Shown here: positions 13,201 through 27,472 of the stretch, piece after piece | How the letters are laid out: every line of letters starts with the position of its first letter | Numbering within the stretch: position 1 is the stretch's first letter | NCBI GenBank assembly: GCA_964247055.1 | Contig: OZ176053.1 | Location: 2,108,001 to 2,172,000, forward strand | From: Paragordius varius | Taxonomy: Eukaryota; Nematomorpha | DNA length: 64,000 nt | Direction of reading: 5' to 3' | Position numbers and translations under genes: made by a program | Notes under the pieces: model-generated | Seen by the model: only the letters and a program-made list of their open reading frames with translations | Told to the model about the DNA's origin: nothing | The model's database searches: none

Positions 13201-14253
13201 CACACGCAAACACAATAGCAACAGTCATTCATCACAATACTACTGACCCATACTTTTTGGATATGAAACCACCGAAAAAAACAGAATTAGTTTATTACGA
13301 AGAATCACCCAATTTCTGTGATTTTGATCCCAAAGTCAGTTTCCGCGGTACGAGGAATAGACAATGTTTCCGACCTGACATAACAGCTAATTTACAAAGT
13401 TTACAGCTTGATGAGGTTGGAGACTCGAATTCGTCCCCAAATTCTGCTCAAAAAAACATTGGTATAACACTCATATATTTTACTTTAAATTGAAAGTCTT
13501 TGATAAATTTGATTTATATATATGATAGCTAAATACGACGCATTAGACTATTGTCATCTAATTTATTAATAATAATACCCATTGTTACAAATGATTTAAG
13601 ATTTAATGGAAATTAAAATTATTAATATTATAATAGAAATATTTGTCAAAAAAATAACACTTTTGCTAAAAAAAGCATATGGCAAGCATACATTCACTTT
13701 TGCTTATACCGTTTATGAAAACTTCATTTTCAGTTTGGAAATAATATACATTTACAGTTCAAATTCACCCTTAAACAATTTAAATTCACCCCGAAACAAT
13801 TCACATATATAGCATGTGTTTTCGGTTTAATATAACTTATTATAATTCGAAATATATTATGGCATAGATTAGTATTTTTTCATTATTATTTTAATTTTAA
13901 ACGAAATATCATTTCTTGAAAAGAAAATAATAGTTAATTTTTAATCTTAAAAAGCACATAATTTATTTTAGGGGAATTTGAATTGTTCAAGGGTGAATTT
14001 GAACTGTTAAAGGGCAAATTATTCAAGGGTGATTTAAACTGCAAATGATAGTCAAACATTTGTTTATAATTGACTATTTATAAAAAAATTTTTTTTTGAT
14101 TAAATAGGTTCATGTGATGCTATATGTTGTGATCGAGGGTATACCAGCAGATCAGTCCTTATCGTACAACGCTGTAATTGTACCTTTCAATGGTGTTGTC
14201 ATGTAACTTGTCAAGAGTGCGCTATACGTAAAATCATTTCAACTTGCCTATAA
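10208..14253 (+). CDS. WNT1: Wnt-1 class secreted signalling ligand
   Basis: Wnt proteins are secreted, lipid-modified ligands for Frizzled/LRP receptors. Five exons: 10208-10575, 11335-11547, 11834-12120, 12339-13461, 14108-14253 (TAA). Every junction is GT-AG and phase-matched. Signature blocks: [92 protein letters not shown] (with the serine that carries the acyl group), [11 protein letters not shown], and the cysteine-rich tail [17 protein letters not shown]. The EKGxDLRYL and ITSAGV blocks fit Wnt-1 better than other classes. Unusual: exon 4 carries a roughly 255-residue N/H/K-rich insertion between the KAAKVV and [11 protein letters not shown] blocks, where Wnt-1 has only a few dozen residues. 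Exons 2-3 add another Q/N-rich insertion. From the ATG at 10212 the protein has 713 aa, or about 750 aa with the candidate upstream signal exon. Confidence 0.95.
10580..10847. mobile_element. MITE family M1, copy 2 (Wnt intron)
   Basis: Starts tacagataaaactatacgga only four bases after the splice donor of Wnt exon 10208-10575, and ends in a decayed tttcaatttttagta. The arms match the M1 consensus (gacaaa/cgtaaaatataa and its complement). Confidence 0.65.
13747..14048. mobile_element. MITE family M2, copy 1 (last Wnt intron)
   Basis: The left arm has tacatttacagttcaaattc then acccttaaacaatttaaatt. The right arm is the complement with gggtgaatttgaactg and gaattgttcaagg units. Tandem 21-bp subrepeats inside both TIRs define the family. 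Confidence 0.75.
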
Positions 14254-15215
14254 AATAAATACACTTAAAAGATGTATGGAACTTTCTGGAAATGTGCAAC
14301 ATTGTACAAACAAACAACAAAAATTATCTTAGTCTCTCGCACTTATTTTTTCGTATAAAATTGTTACCTACACCAAAGCATAATAATGTTAATCGATCTC
14401 AAAATCATAATGTTTTCCTTATATTATTATGGATATTTTTTATTATATGACTGATCTCTCCTGTGCCAATATTTATTTTCCAATAATTTATTATAATTTT
14501 TCTAATAATTAATTAATTGATTATTTGATCATTCCCATATTCGATATTTACACTGCACCAAGAAAAAGCATAATAATTATATTTATTCAAAACTCCTTAT
14601 TTATATTTCGCTTTAGAATTTTGTATTAAATGGCTTTTTGCTATAATTTTGACATATCAATATAATTAACATATCAATATAAATTTAACATATGTTCAAT
14701 CTGTGCTAATCCGGGGAGAACGGTGTGGACCTATTCAAATTAAATGAGTTTTTTTATTTTTTTACGAATGTGCCGAATATAGCGGATTACTTTTTAGAAT
14801 TAGCCCCAGTATTTAGTCGAATCCCCGTAAATACTTCTGGCAAAACAATAGCGCTTTTAGGTATTTTCAATATAAAATTAAAAATTTTAGTCTGTAAACT
14901 TTCTTTACATGAGGCGTGGGATCGAGACCCCATTCTCTGGATTATACACTGTCAACGTGCTCGTCAAGGAACGTTTCGGAAAACTCATAAGCAGTGGCGT
15001 AGCTAGGGAGGTGGAAAGGGGCTCTGATGCGCCGGGCGCCATAGTTGAGTTATTTTCATGTTCACCCATTTATTAGGTGTCAAGACTTTGTTGATCAATA
15101 TTGTCCTTTAGTATTATTTATATACTAATCTAAACAACTGTTTCATATCCTTATTTAATATATCTCTTCACATTATCCTCAAGCGGCTATCTTTCTTAAC
15201 CACAGCCGGTTAATA
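14254..15215. other. Gene-free flank between Wnt and satellite
   Basis: No exon was recognised. A partial hAT-type end starts at 14992 (cagtggcgtagctagggagg), resembling the CAGAGGCGTAGC element at 32613. A ggatcgagacccc string at about 14933 resembles a Pol III box B, but no A box was found at the proper distance. Confidence 0.4.
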
Positions 15216-18200
15216 TCGTTTCCATACTTTCCAACAATCAGCCATACAAATCAACTAACCTCAAATTTTACTAATCGGCCATAAATTTCGAACAATCAAC
15301 CACACTTTCCAACAATCAACCTCACATTTCCAACAATCGACATCCCATTTCCAACAATCAACCTCATATTTCTAACAATCAACCATACTTTCCAACAATC
15401 AACCATAATTTCCAACAATCAACCATAATTTCCAACAATCAACCTCACATTTCCATCCATGAACCATACTTTCCAACAATCAGCCATACTTTTTAACAAT
15501 CAACCTCACATTTCCAACCATCAACCTCACATTTTCAACAATCAACCTCATATTTCTAACAATCAACCATACTTTCCAACAATCAGCCATAATTCCCAAC
15601 AATCACCCATACTTTCTCAACAATCAACCATACTTTCTCAACAATCAACCTCACATTTCCAACACCTCAAATTTCCAACCATTAACCTCACATTTACAAC
15701 AATTAGCCATACTTTCCAACAATCAGCCATAAATTTACAACAATCAGCCATACTTTCCAACAATCAACCTCACATATCCAACCATCAACCTCACATTTCC
15801 AACAATCAACCTCATATTTCTAACAATCAACCATACTTTCCAACAATCAGGCATACTTTTTAAGAATCAGCCATACTTTTCAACAATCAGCCATTCTTTC
15901 CAACTTTCAACCTCACATTTCCAACCATTAACCTCACATTGTCAACAACCAACCATACTTTCCAACAATCAACCTCATATTTCCAACAATCAACCTCACT
16001 TTTCCAACCATTAACCTCACATTTCCAACAATTAGCCATACATTTCGGACTATTAAGCTATCATTTCCAACAATCAACCATACTTTCCCAACAATCAGCC
16101 ATACTTTCCAACAATCATCCTCACATTTCTAACAATCAGCTATACATTTCCAACAATCAACCTCATATTTCCAACAATCAACCTCAAATTTCCAACAATC
16201 AGCCATTCTTTCCAACAATTAGCCATACTTTCCAACAATCACCCATACTTTCCCAACAATCAACAATACTTTCCCAACAATCATCCATACATTTCTAACA
16301 ATCAACCATACTTTCCAACAATCAGCCATACATTTCCAACAATCAACCATACTTTCCAACAATCAGCCACACATTTTCAACAAACCTCACATTTTAAACA
16401 ATCAGCCATACATTTACAACAATCACCCATACTTTCTCAACAATTAACCATACTTTCCCAACAATCAGCCATACCTTTTAACAATCAGCCATACTTTTCA
16501 ACAATCAGCCATTCTTTCCAACAATCACCCATACTTTCCCAACAATCAACAATACTTTCCCAACAATCATCCATACATTTCCAACAATCAACCATACTTT
16601 CCAACAATCAGCCATACATTTCCAACAATCAGCCATAATTTCCAACAATCAGCCATACATTTCCAACAATTAGCCATACTTTTTAAAAATCAGCCATTCT
16701 TTCCAACAATCCAGCCATACGTTTCCAACAATCAGCCATAATTTCCAACAATCAACCTCACATTTCCAACAATCAACGATACTTTCCAACTCAGCCATAC
16801 ATTTGCAACAAACCTCACATTTTTAACAATCACCCATACATTTACAACAATCAACCATACTTTCCAAAAATCAGTAATACATTTCCAACAATCAGCCATA
16901 CATTTCCAACAATCAACCATACTCTCCAACAATCAACCTCACATTTCCAACCATGAACCTCACATTTCCAACAATCAACCTCACATTTCCAACAATCAAC
17001 CTCAAATTTCCAACAATCAGCCATTCTTTCCAACAATTAGCCATACTTTCCAACAATCAGCCATACATTTTCAACAATCAACCTCACATTTCCAACAATC
17101 AGCCATAAGTTTACAAGAATCAACCTCACTTTTCCAACAATCAGCCATACTTTCCAACAATCAGCCATACATTTCCAACAATCAGCCATACTTTTAACAA
17201 TCAGCCATACTTTTCAACAATCAGCCATTCTTTCCAACAATCAGCCATAAATTTACAAGAATCAGCCATACTTTCCAACAATCAGTCATACTTTCCAACA
17301 ATCAGCCATACTTTTAACAATCAGCAATACATTTTCAACAATCAACCTCACATTTCCAACCATCAGCCATAAATTTACAAGAATTAACCTCACTTTTCCA
17401 ACAATCAGCCATACTTTCCAACAATCAGCCATACATTTCCAACAATCAGCCATACTTTTAACAATCAGCCATACTTTTCAACAATCAGCCATTCTTTCCA
17501 ACAATCAGCCATTCTTTCCAACAATCAGCCATACGTTTCCAACAATCAGCCATAATTTTCAACAATCAACCTCACATTTCCAACAATCAGCCATACATTT
17601 CCAACAATCAGCCATACTTTTAACAATCAGCCATACTTTTCAACAATCAGCCATTCTTTCCAACAATCAGCCATACGTTTCCAACAATCAGCCATAATTT
17701 CCAACAATCAACCTCACATTTCCAACCATCAACCTCACATTTCCAACAATCAGCCATACTTTTCAACAATCAGCCATTCTTTCCTACAATAACCCATACA
17801 TTTCCAATAATCAGCCATACATTTCCAACAATCAGCCATACATTTTCAACAATCAACCTCACATTTCCAACAATCAGCCATAAATTTACAAGAATCAACC
17901 TCACTTTTCCAACAATCAGCCATACATTTCCAACAATCAGCCATACTTTTAACAATCAGCCATTCTTTCCAACAATCAGCCATACTTTACAACAATCAAC
18001 CTCACATCTCCAACAATCAACCATACTTTCCAACTCAGCCATACATTTGCAACAAACCTCACATTTTTAACAATCACCCATACATTTACAACAATCAACC
18101 ATACTTTCCAAAAATCAGTAATACATTTCCAACAATCAGCCATACATTTCCAACAATCAACCATACTCTCCAACAATCAACCTCACATTTCCAACCATGA

Positions 18201-19742
18201 ACCTCACATTTCCAACAATCAACCATACTTTCCAACAATCAACCTCAAATTTCCAACAATCAACCTCAAATTTCCAACAATCAGCCATTCTTTCCAACAA
18301 TTAGCCATACTTTCCAACAATCAGCCATACATTTTCAACAATCAACCTCACATTTCCAACAATCAGCCATAAATTTACAAGAATCAACCTGACTTTTCCA
18401 ACAATCAGCCATACATTTCCAACAATCAGCCATACTTTTAACAATCAGCCATACTTTTAACAATCAGCCATACTTTTCAACAATCAGCCATTCTTTCCAA
18501 CAATCAGCCATAAATTTACAACAATCAGCCATATTTTCCAACAATCAACCTCACATCTCCAACCATCAACCTCACATTTCCAACAATCAACCATACTTTC
18601 CAACAATCAACCTCACATTTCCAAAAATCAGCCATACTTTCCAACAATCAGCCATACATTTCCAACAATCAGCCATACTTTTAACAATCAGCCATACTTT
18701 TCAACAATCAGCCATTCTTTCCAACAATCAGCCATAAATTTACAAGAATCAGCCATACTTTCCAACAATCAGTCATACTTTCCAACATTCAACCTCACAT
18801 TTCCAACAATTAGCCATACTTTCCAACAATCAGCTATACATTTCCAACAATCAGCCATACTTTTAACAATCAGCAATACATTTTCAACAATCAACCTCAC
18901 GTTTCCAACCATCAGCCATAAATTTACAAGAATTAACCTCACTTTTCCAACAATCAGCCATACTTTTAACAATCAGCCATACTTTTCAACAATCAGCCAT
19001 TCTTTCCAACAATCAGCCATAAATTTACAACAATCAGCCATATTTTCCAACAATCAACCTCACATCTCCAACCATCAACCTCACATTTCCAACAATCAAC
19101 CATACTTTCCAACAATCAACCTCACATTTCCAAAAATCAGCCATACTTTCCAACAATCAACCATACTTTCCAACAATCAACCTCACATTTCCAACAATCA
19201 GCCATACTTTCCAACAATCAGCCATACATTTCCAACAATTAGCCATACTTTTTAAAAATCAGCCATTCTTTCCAACAATCAGCCATACGTTTCCAACAAT
19301 CAGCCATAATTTTCAACAATCAACCTCAAATTTCCAACAATCAGCCATACATTTCCAACAATCAGCCATACTTTTAACAATCAGCCATACTTTTCAACAA
19401 TCAGCCATTCTTTCCAACAATCAGCCATACGTTTCCAACAATCAGCCATAATTTCCAACAATCAACCTCACATTTCCAACCATCAACCTCACATTTCCAA
19501 CAATCAGCCATACTTTTCAACAATCAGCCATTCTTTCCTACAATAACCCATACATTTCCAATAATCAGCCATACATTTCCAACAATCAGCCATACATTTT
19601 CAACAATCAACCTCACATTTCCAACAATCAGCCATAAATTTACAAGAATCAACATCACTTTTCCAACAATCAGCCATACATTTCCAACAATCAGCCATAC
19701 TTTTAACAATCAGCCATTCTTTCCAACAATCAGCCATACTTT

Positions 19743-22631
19743 ACAACAATCAACCTCACATCTCCAACAATCAACCATACTTTCCAACTCAGCCATACAT
19801 TTGCAACAAACCTCACATTTTTAACAATCACCCATACATTTACAACAATCAACCATACTCTCCAACAATCAACCTCACATTTCCAACCATGAACCTCACA
19901 TTTCCAACAATCAACCATACTTTCCAACAATCAACCTCAAATTTCCAACAATCAACCTCAAATTTCCAACAATCAACCTCAAATTTCCAACAATCAGCCA
20001 TTCTTTCCAACAATTAGCCATACTTTCCAACAATCAGCCATACATTTTCAACAATCAACCTCACATTTCCAACAATCAGCCATAAATTTACAAGAATCAA
20101 CCTCACTTTTCCAACAATCAGCCATACATTTCCAAAAATCAGCCATACTTTTAACAATCAGCCATACTTTTCAACAATCAGTCATACTTTCCAACATTCA
20201 ACCTCACATTTCCAAAAATTAGCCATACTTTCCAACAATCAGCTATACATTTCCAACAATCAGCCATACTTTTAACAATCAGCAATACATTTTCAACAAT
20301 CAACCTCACATTTCCAACCATCAGCCATAAATTTACAAGAATTAACCTCACTTTTCCAACAATCAGCCATACTTTCCAACAATCAGCCATACATTTCCAA
20401 CAATCAGCCATACTTTTAACAATCAGCCATACTTTTCAACAATCAGCCATTCTTTCCAACAATCAGCCATTCTTTCCAACAATCAGCCATAAATTTACAA
20501 CAATCAGCCATACTTTCCAACAATCAACCTCACATCTCCAACCATCAACCTCACATTTACAACAATCAACCATACTTTCCAACAATCAACCTCACATTTC
20601 TAACAATCAGCCATACATTTCCAACAATCAGCCATACTTTAAACAATCAGCCATACTTTTCAACAATCAGCCATTCTTTCCAACAATCAGCCATACGTTT
20701 CCAACAATCAGCCATACTTTCCAACAATCAATTTCACATTTCCAACAATCAACCATACTTTCCAACAATCAACCTCACATTTCCAACAATCAGCCATACT
20801 TTCCAACAATCAGCCATACATTTCCAACAATTAGCCATACTTTTTAAAAATCAGCCATTCTTTCCAACAATCAGCCATTCTTTCCAACAATCAGCCATAA
20901 ATTTACAACAATCAGCCATACTTTCCCACAATCAACCTCACATCTCCAACCATCAACCTCACATTTCCAACAATCAACCATACTTTCCAACAATCAACCT
21001 CACATTTCCAACAATCAGCCATACTTTCCAACAATCAGCCATACATTTCCAACAATCAGTCATACTTTCCAACATTCAACCTAACATTTCCAACCATCAA
21101 CCTCACATTTCCAACAATCAGCCATTCTTTCCAACGCCATTCTTTCCAACAATCAGCCATAAATTTACAACAATCAGCCATACTTTCCCACAATCAACCT
21201 CACATCTCCAACCATCAACCTCACATTTCCAACAATCAACCATACTTTCCAACAATCAACCTCACATTTCCAACAATCAGCCATACTTTCCAACAATCAG
21301 CCATACATTTCCAACAATCAGCCATACGTTTCCAACAATCAACCTCACATTTCCAACCATCAACCTCAAATTTCCAACAATCAGCCATTCTTTCCAACAA
21401 TCAGCCATAAATTTACAACAATCAGCCATACTTTCCAACAATCAACCTCACATCTCCAACCATCAACCTCACATTTCCAACAATCAACCATACTTTCCAA
21501 CAATCAGCCATACCTTTCAACAATCAGCCATTCTTTCCAACAATCAGCCATACTTTCCAACAATCAACCTCACATTTCTAACAATCAACCATACTTTCCA
21601 ATCAGCCATACATTTACAACAATCAACCATACTTTCCAACAATCAACCTCACATTTCTAACAATCAGCCATACATTTCCAACAATCAGCCATACTTTAAA
21701 CAATCAGCCATACTTTTCAACAATCAGCCATTCTTTCCAACAATCAGCCATACGTTTCCAACAATCAGCCATAATTTCCAACAATCAACCTCACATTTCC
21801 AACCATCAACCTCACATTTCCAACAATCAGCCATACATTTCAACAATCAGCCATTCTTTCCTACAATACACCATACATTTCCAATAATCAGCCATACATT
21901 TCCAACAATCAGCCATACATTTTCAACAATCAACCTCACATTTCCAACAATCAGCCATAAATTTACAAGAATCAACCTCACTTTTCCAACAATCAGCCAT
22001 ACATTTCCAACAATCAACCTCACATTTCCAACAATCAGCCATAAATTTACAAGAATTAACCTCACTTTTCCAACAATCAGCCATACTTTCCAACAATCAG
22101 CCATACTTTTCAACAATCAGCCATTTTTTTCCTACAATAACCCATACTCAGCCATACATTTCCAACAATCAGCCATACATTTACGACAATCAGCCATACT
22201 TTCCAACAATCAACCTCACATCTCCAACCATCAACCTCACATTTCCAACAATCAACCTCACATTTCCAACAATCAGCCATACTTTCCAATCAGCCATACA
22301 TTTCCAACAATCAGCCATACTTTTCAACAATCAGCCATTCTTTCCTACAATCAGCCATACTTTTCAACAATCAACCTCCCATTTCCAACCATCCACCTCA
22401 CATTTCCAACAATCAACCATACTTTCCAACAATCAGATGTACATATCCAACAATCAGCCATACTTTTTAACAATCAGCCATACTTTCCAACAATCAACCT
22501 CACATTCCCAACAATCAGCCATACTTTTTAACAATCAACCTCACATTTCCAACAATCAACCTCACATTTCCAACAATCAACCATACTTTCCAACAATCAG
22601 ATGTACATTTCCAACAATCAGACATACTTTT
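19743..22631. repeat. Higher-order satellite block, copy A (~2,888 bp)
   Basis: Variant order and rare variants (for example cagatgtacatatccaac, caatttcacatttcc, cattctttccaacgccattc) recur exactly 2,888 bp downstream. Over the parts compared by eye the two copies differ at only a few bases (for example aacatttccaacc against aacattttcaacc), so the duplication is very recent. Confidence 0.9.
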
Positions 22632-25519
22632 TAACAATCAACCTCACATCTCCAACAATCAACCATACTTTCCAACTCAGCCATACATTTGCAACAAACC
22701 TCACATTTTTAACAATCACCCATACATTTACAACAATCAACCATACTCTCCAACAATCAACCTCACATTTCCAACCATGAACCTCACATTTCCAACAATC
22801 AACCATACTTTCCAACAATCAACCTCAAATTTCCAACAATCAACCTCAAATTTCCAACAATCAACCTCAAATTTCCAACAATCAGCCATTCTTTCCAACA
22901 ATTAGCCATACTTTCCAACAATCAGCCATACATTTTCAACAATCAACCTCACATTTCCAACAATCAGCCATAAATTTACAAGAATCAACCTCACTTTTCC
23001 AACAATCAGCCATACATTTCCAAAAATCAGCCATACTTTTAACAATCAGCCATACTTTTCAACAATCAGTCATACTTTCCAACATTCAACCTCACATTTC
23101 CAAAAATTAGCCATACTTTCCAACAATCAGCTATACATTTCCAACAATCAGCCATACTTTTAACAATCAGCAATACATTTTCAACAATCAACCTCACATT
23201 TCCAACCATCAGCCATAAATTTACAAGAATTAACCTCACTTTTCCAACAATCAGCCATACTTTCCAACAATCAGCCATACATTTCCAACAATCAGCCATA
23301 CTTTTAACAATCAGCCATACTTTTCAACAATCAGCCATTCTTTCCAACAATCAGCCATTCTTTCCAACAATCAGCCATAAATTTACAACAATCAGCCATA
23401 CTTTCCAACAATCAACCTCACATCTCCAACCATCAACCTCACATTTACAACAATCAACCATACTTTCCAACAATCAACCTCACATTTCTAACAATCAGCC
23501 ATACATTTCCAACAATCAGCCATACTTTAAACAATCAGCCATACTTTTCAACAATCAGCCATTCTTTCCAACAATCAGCCATACGTTTCCAACAATCAGC
23601 CATACTTTCCAACAATCAATTTCACATTTCCAACAATCAACCATACTTTCCAACAATCAACCTCACATTTCCAACAATCAGCCATACTTTCCAACAATCA
23701 GCCATACATTTCCAACAATTAGCCATACTTTTTAAAAATCAGCCATTCTTTCCAACAATCAGCCATTCTTTCCAACAATCAGCCATAAATTTACAACAAT
23801 CAGCCATACTTTCCCACAATCAACCTCACATCTCCAACCATCAACCTCACATTTCCAACAATCAACCATACTTTCCAACAATCAACCTCACATTTCCAAC
23901 AATCAGCCATACTTTCCAACAATCAGCCATACATTTCCAACAATCAGTCATACTTTCCAACATTCAACCTAACATTTTCAACCATCAACCTCACATTTCC
24001 AACAATCAGCCATTCTTTCCAACGCCATTCTTTCCAACAATCAGCCATAAATTTACAACAATCAGCCATACTTTCCCACAATCAACCTCACATCTCCAAC
24101 CATCAACCTCACATTTCCAACAATCAACCATACTTTCCAACAATCAACCTCACATTTCCAACAATCAGCCATACTTTCCAACAATCAGCCATACATTTCC
24201 AACAATCAGCCATACGTTTCCAACAATCAACCTCACATTTCCAACCATCAACCTCAAATTTCCAACAATCAGCCATTCTTTCCAACAATCAGCCATAAAT
24301 TTACAACAATCAGCCATACTTTCCAACAATCAACCTCACATCTCCAACCATCAACCTCACATTTCCAACAATCAACCATACTTTCCAACAATCAGCCATA
24401 CCTTTCAACAATCAGCCATTCTTTCCAACAATCAGCCATACTTTCCAACAATCAACCTCACATTTCTAACAATCAACCATACTTTCCAATCAGCCATACA
24501 TTTACAACAATCAACCATACTTTCCAACAATCATCCTCACATTTCTAACAATCAGCCATACATTTCCAACAATCAGCCATACTTTAAACAATCAGCCATA
24601 CTTTTCAACAATCAGCCATTCTTTCCAACAATCAGCCATACGTTTCCAACAATCAGCCATAATTTCCAACAATCAACCTCACATTTCCAACCATCAACCT
24701 CACATTTCCAACAATCAGCCATACATTTCAACAATCAGCCATTCTTTCCTACAATACACCATACATTTCCAATAATCAGCCATACATTTCCAACAATCAG
24801 CCATACATTTTCAACAATCAACCTCACATTTCCAACAATCAGCCATAAATTTACAAGAATCAACCTCACTTTTCCAACAATCAGCCATACATTTCCAACA
24901 ATCAACCTCACATTTCCAACAATCAGCCATAAATTTACAAGAATTAACCTCACTTTTCCAACAATCAGCCATACTTTCCAACAATCAGCCATACTTTTCA
25001 ACAATCAGCCATTTTTTTCCTACAATAACCCATACTCAGCCATACATTTCCAACAATCAGCCATACATTTACGACAATCAGCCATACTTTCCAACAATCA
25101 ACCTCACATCTCCAACCATCAACCTCACATTTCCAACAATCAACCTCACATTTCCAACAATCAGCCATACTTTCCAATCAGCCATACATTTCCAACAATC
25201 AGCCATACTTTTCAACAATCAGCCATTCTTTCCTACAATCAGCCATACTTTTCAACAATCAACCTCCCATTTCCAACCATCCACCTCACATTTCCAACAA
25301 TCAACCATACTTTCCAACAATCAGATGTACATATCCAACAATCAGCCATACTTTTTAACAATCAGCCATACTTTCCAACAATCAACCTCACATTCCCAAC
25401 AATCAGCCATACTTTTTAACAATCAACCTCACATTTCCAACAATCAACCTCACATTTCCAACAATCAACCATACTTTCCAACAATCAGATGTACATATCC
25501 AACAATCAGCCATACTTTT
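22632..25519. repeat. Higher-order satellite block, copy B (~2,888 bp)
   Basis: Tandem second copy of 19743-22631, at a constant offset of 2,888 bp through the whole block. The junction at about 22632 falls inside a normal monomer, so the duplication probably arose by unequal exchange or slippage, unless it is an assembly duplication. Confidence 0.9.
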
Positions 25520-26175
25520 TAACAATCAGCCATACTTTCCAACAATCAACCTCACATTTCCAACAATCAACCATACTTTCCAACAATCAGTATCACATTT
25601 CCAAACTAAAATATTTGCTTTAAATCACCAAAGTGTCAGATATAAGGATAAGATCATTATTAATTTTATAATTATCTTTCAAAATTGCATATATATATAT
25701 ATATATTGCTTGCTCGATTCCACCCATTATGTTAAAATTCTTTAAATTGTGAATTGATATAATAAGAAGCCGAAATTCCAAAATACATATTGTTTTTCTT
25801 CCCCAATTTGGGATACATTTAAATATCAATATGATTAGTGAACTAGAGTTACGTTTAAACTGGTTAAACAATTACATTGTTTGTTTTCCTGGCCATTACG
25901 TAGCATCTGAAAAAGAAAAAATAGGATATTTGACCAAATATACTGGAACCGTTTTGGATTTAAAAGCTCTTCGTTAAAAAAATATTACAGAAACCGAAAT
26001 CAGAAAAAAATGACTTGGGACCTTAAAACGCGGGTTGAATTCCTGTTTTATACTATAAAGCTTCAATATTATAAATTTATTTTGATCAATAGTTTTCGTT
26101 CAGTAATATAATCTCGAAGAGAGGATAACAATAAGAAAAATCAGGAATGCTTAAAATTAGTTGAAGATATATATA

Positions 26176-26246
26176 CTACCCTTTGTTGTATTACTATTTG
26201 GCAAAAATTAATAACTTTCTAGCAATATACCTTTACTAATACTGTA
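26176..26246. mobile_element. MITE family M5, right-half fragment
   Basis: Blocks ccctttgttgta, ctatttggcaaaaattaata and ttactaatactgta match the right half of the complete M5 copy at 49156-49356. Confidence 0.55.
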
Positions 26247-26754
26247 TGTATATAATAAGCTATATTTATGGCAAGGGATGCAGTTTTAACGAAAATTTAT
26301 ATTTAACTTTTGTGACGATTTTTTCGATATTTTAATACCTAAGGATTTCCACTCTTTTTCGGACGCAAGCCATTTTCCAAAAATTTTATTCGGCCCACGC
26401 ATTCGAATGTAGTTTAATTCCTTTTATACAACATTTATATTTAAATAAAATAAACCTTTCGTGCAAAAACTAATATCATTATTTTTTGATTACTCATACA
26501 TTTGCTAAGCATGCCGTCATTTTCAAACGAATGTGCAAGTTTTTTTTTCAAAGGTGTTTCTGTTTATGACTGGGGTCACATTTTGTCCCGCTCGCTATTT
26601 GAATATTATTTTTTAAAGGAAAGGGGCGCGATCACGGATTCAGCACTGGGCGCCAGAAATACAAGCTATGCCTTTGTTCATAGGTCCATATATAGTTTTA
26701 AATATATATTAGTCCTGATTTAGGCAACTACTCTTTGCATTACACCTCTAAACA

Positions 26755-27015
26755 TACAGTAAAAACTGAAATTATACGGACAAAACGTAAAATATAAACA
26801 CAAATATTTTTTTCTAAAATACAACCATCGTACTTTATTTATCCTTAATTTTTCTCATATATAGATTATATATTTACAATTTTCTAATATATAAGTGTCA
26901 CCAATATAGATATCAATTTTATAATATGCAATTCAATTTTAAAAAGTATGGTTTTCTTTTCAAAAAAAATTGTTTTTATATTTTAACGTTTTGTCCGTAT
27001 TCAGTTTTTACTGTT
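26755..27015. mobile_element. MITE family M1, copy 3
   Basis: Good TIRs: tacagtaaaaactgaaatta / tcagtttttactgt, with inner tacggacaaaacg / cgttttgtccgta. Confidence 0.8.
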
Positions 27016-27224
27016 AACCTCGTCTTCAGACTATTACTTTATTTTAGAAAACATTATCAATTCACAACAAGGATATTAACGATTTAGTTGTGAAGCGCAC
27101 GGAAAACAGCCATTTTATAGTTATTTTAAAATTTTGTTTAATTATATTTTAACTATATCATTTTATTTGCTTTTAGTTCATCCGTTTAAAAAGGTATTAC
27201 CAGGTATCGAAAATTTTAAATATA

Positions 27225-27472
27225 GTTCAATTTAATAAATTTTACCATAATTTATATTATTATTTTTATAAAATTTCACCCTAAAAATAAATTATTAGTT
27301 TTCGGGCTAATATAACTTATCATTAAAGATACATTCTTATGGCATAGTTTTAATTTTAATAATTTCATTTTTTAAAATTATAAAATATAAGTAATTTTTA
27401 ATTTTAAAAAACACACAATTTATTTTTGGGTGAATTTGAATTGTTCAAGGGTGAATTTGAACTGTAAATGGT
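27225..27472. mobile_element. MITE family M2, copy 2
   Basis: The right arm is clear (gggtgaatttgaattgttca, then gggtgaatttgaactgtaa, atggtata). The left arm is decayed and shorter. Confidence 0.6.

Larger units (their letters stand above)
15220..25605. repeat. ~10.4-kb satellite array, 21-22 bp monomer
   Basis: Hundreds of head-to-tail monomers such as aacaatcagccatactttcc, with variants aacaatcaacctcacatttc and aacaatcagccataaattta. The monomer is mostly 21 bp and sometimes 20 or 22. Because 21 is a multiple of three, stop-free stretches appear on both strands, but they are shadows: no codon bias, no conserved ends and no splice signals. Monomer variants recur in fixed order, showing higher-order repeats. 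Offsets of about 1,244, 1,754 and 2,888 bp can be read from repeated variant strings. The array ends abruptly near 25605 in unique sequence. Confidence 0.98.

Noticed and set aside
14725-15006. 93-codon frame upstream of the satellite
   Set aside because: Reads into a hAT-type end, with no family recognised and no codon bias.
15459-25522. Long open frames on both strands in the satellite (repeats like SNNQPHI or VWLIVGN)
   Set aside because: The 21-bp period is a multiple of three, so frames stay open by arithmetic. No start context, splice sites or conserved ends.
15220-25605. CRISPR-like look of regularly spaced repeats
   Set aside because: Monomers are contiguous with no unique spacers, and the genome is eukaryotic.
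26502-26723. 73-codon frame with several aromatic residues
   Set aside because: Ends in a hAT-type terminus and shows no conserved motif or splice partner.
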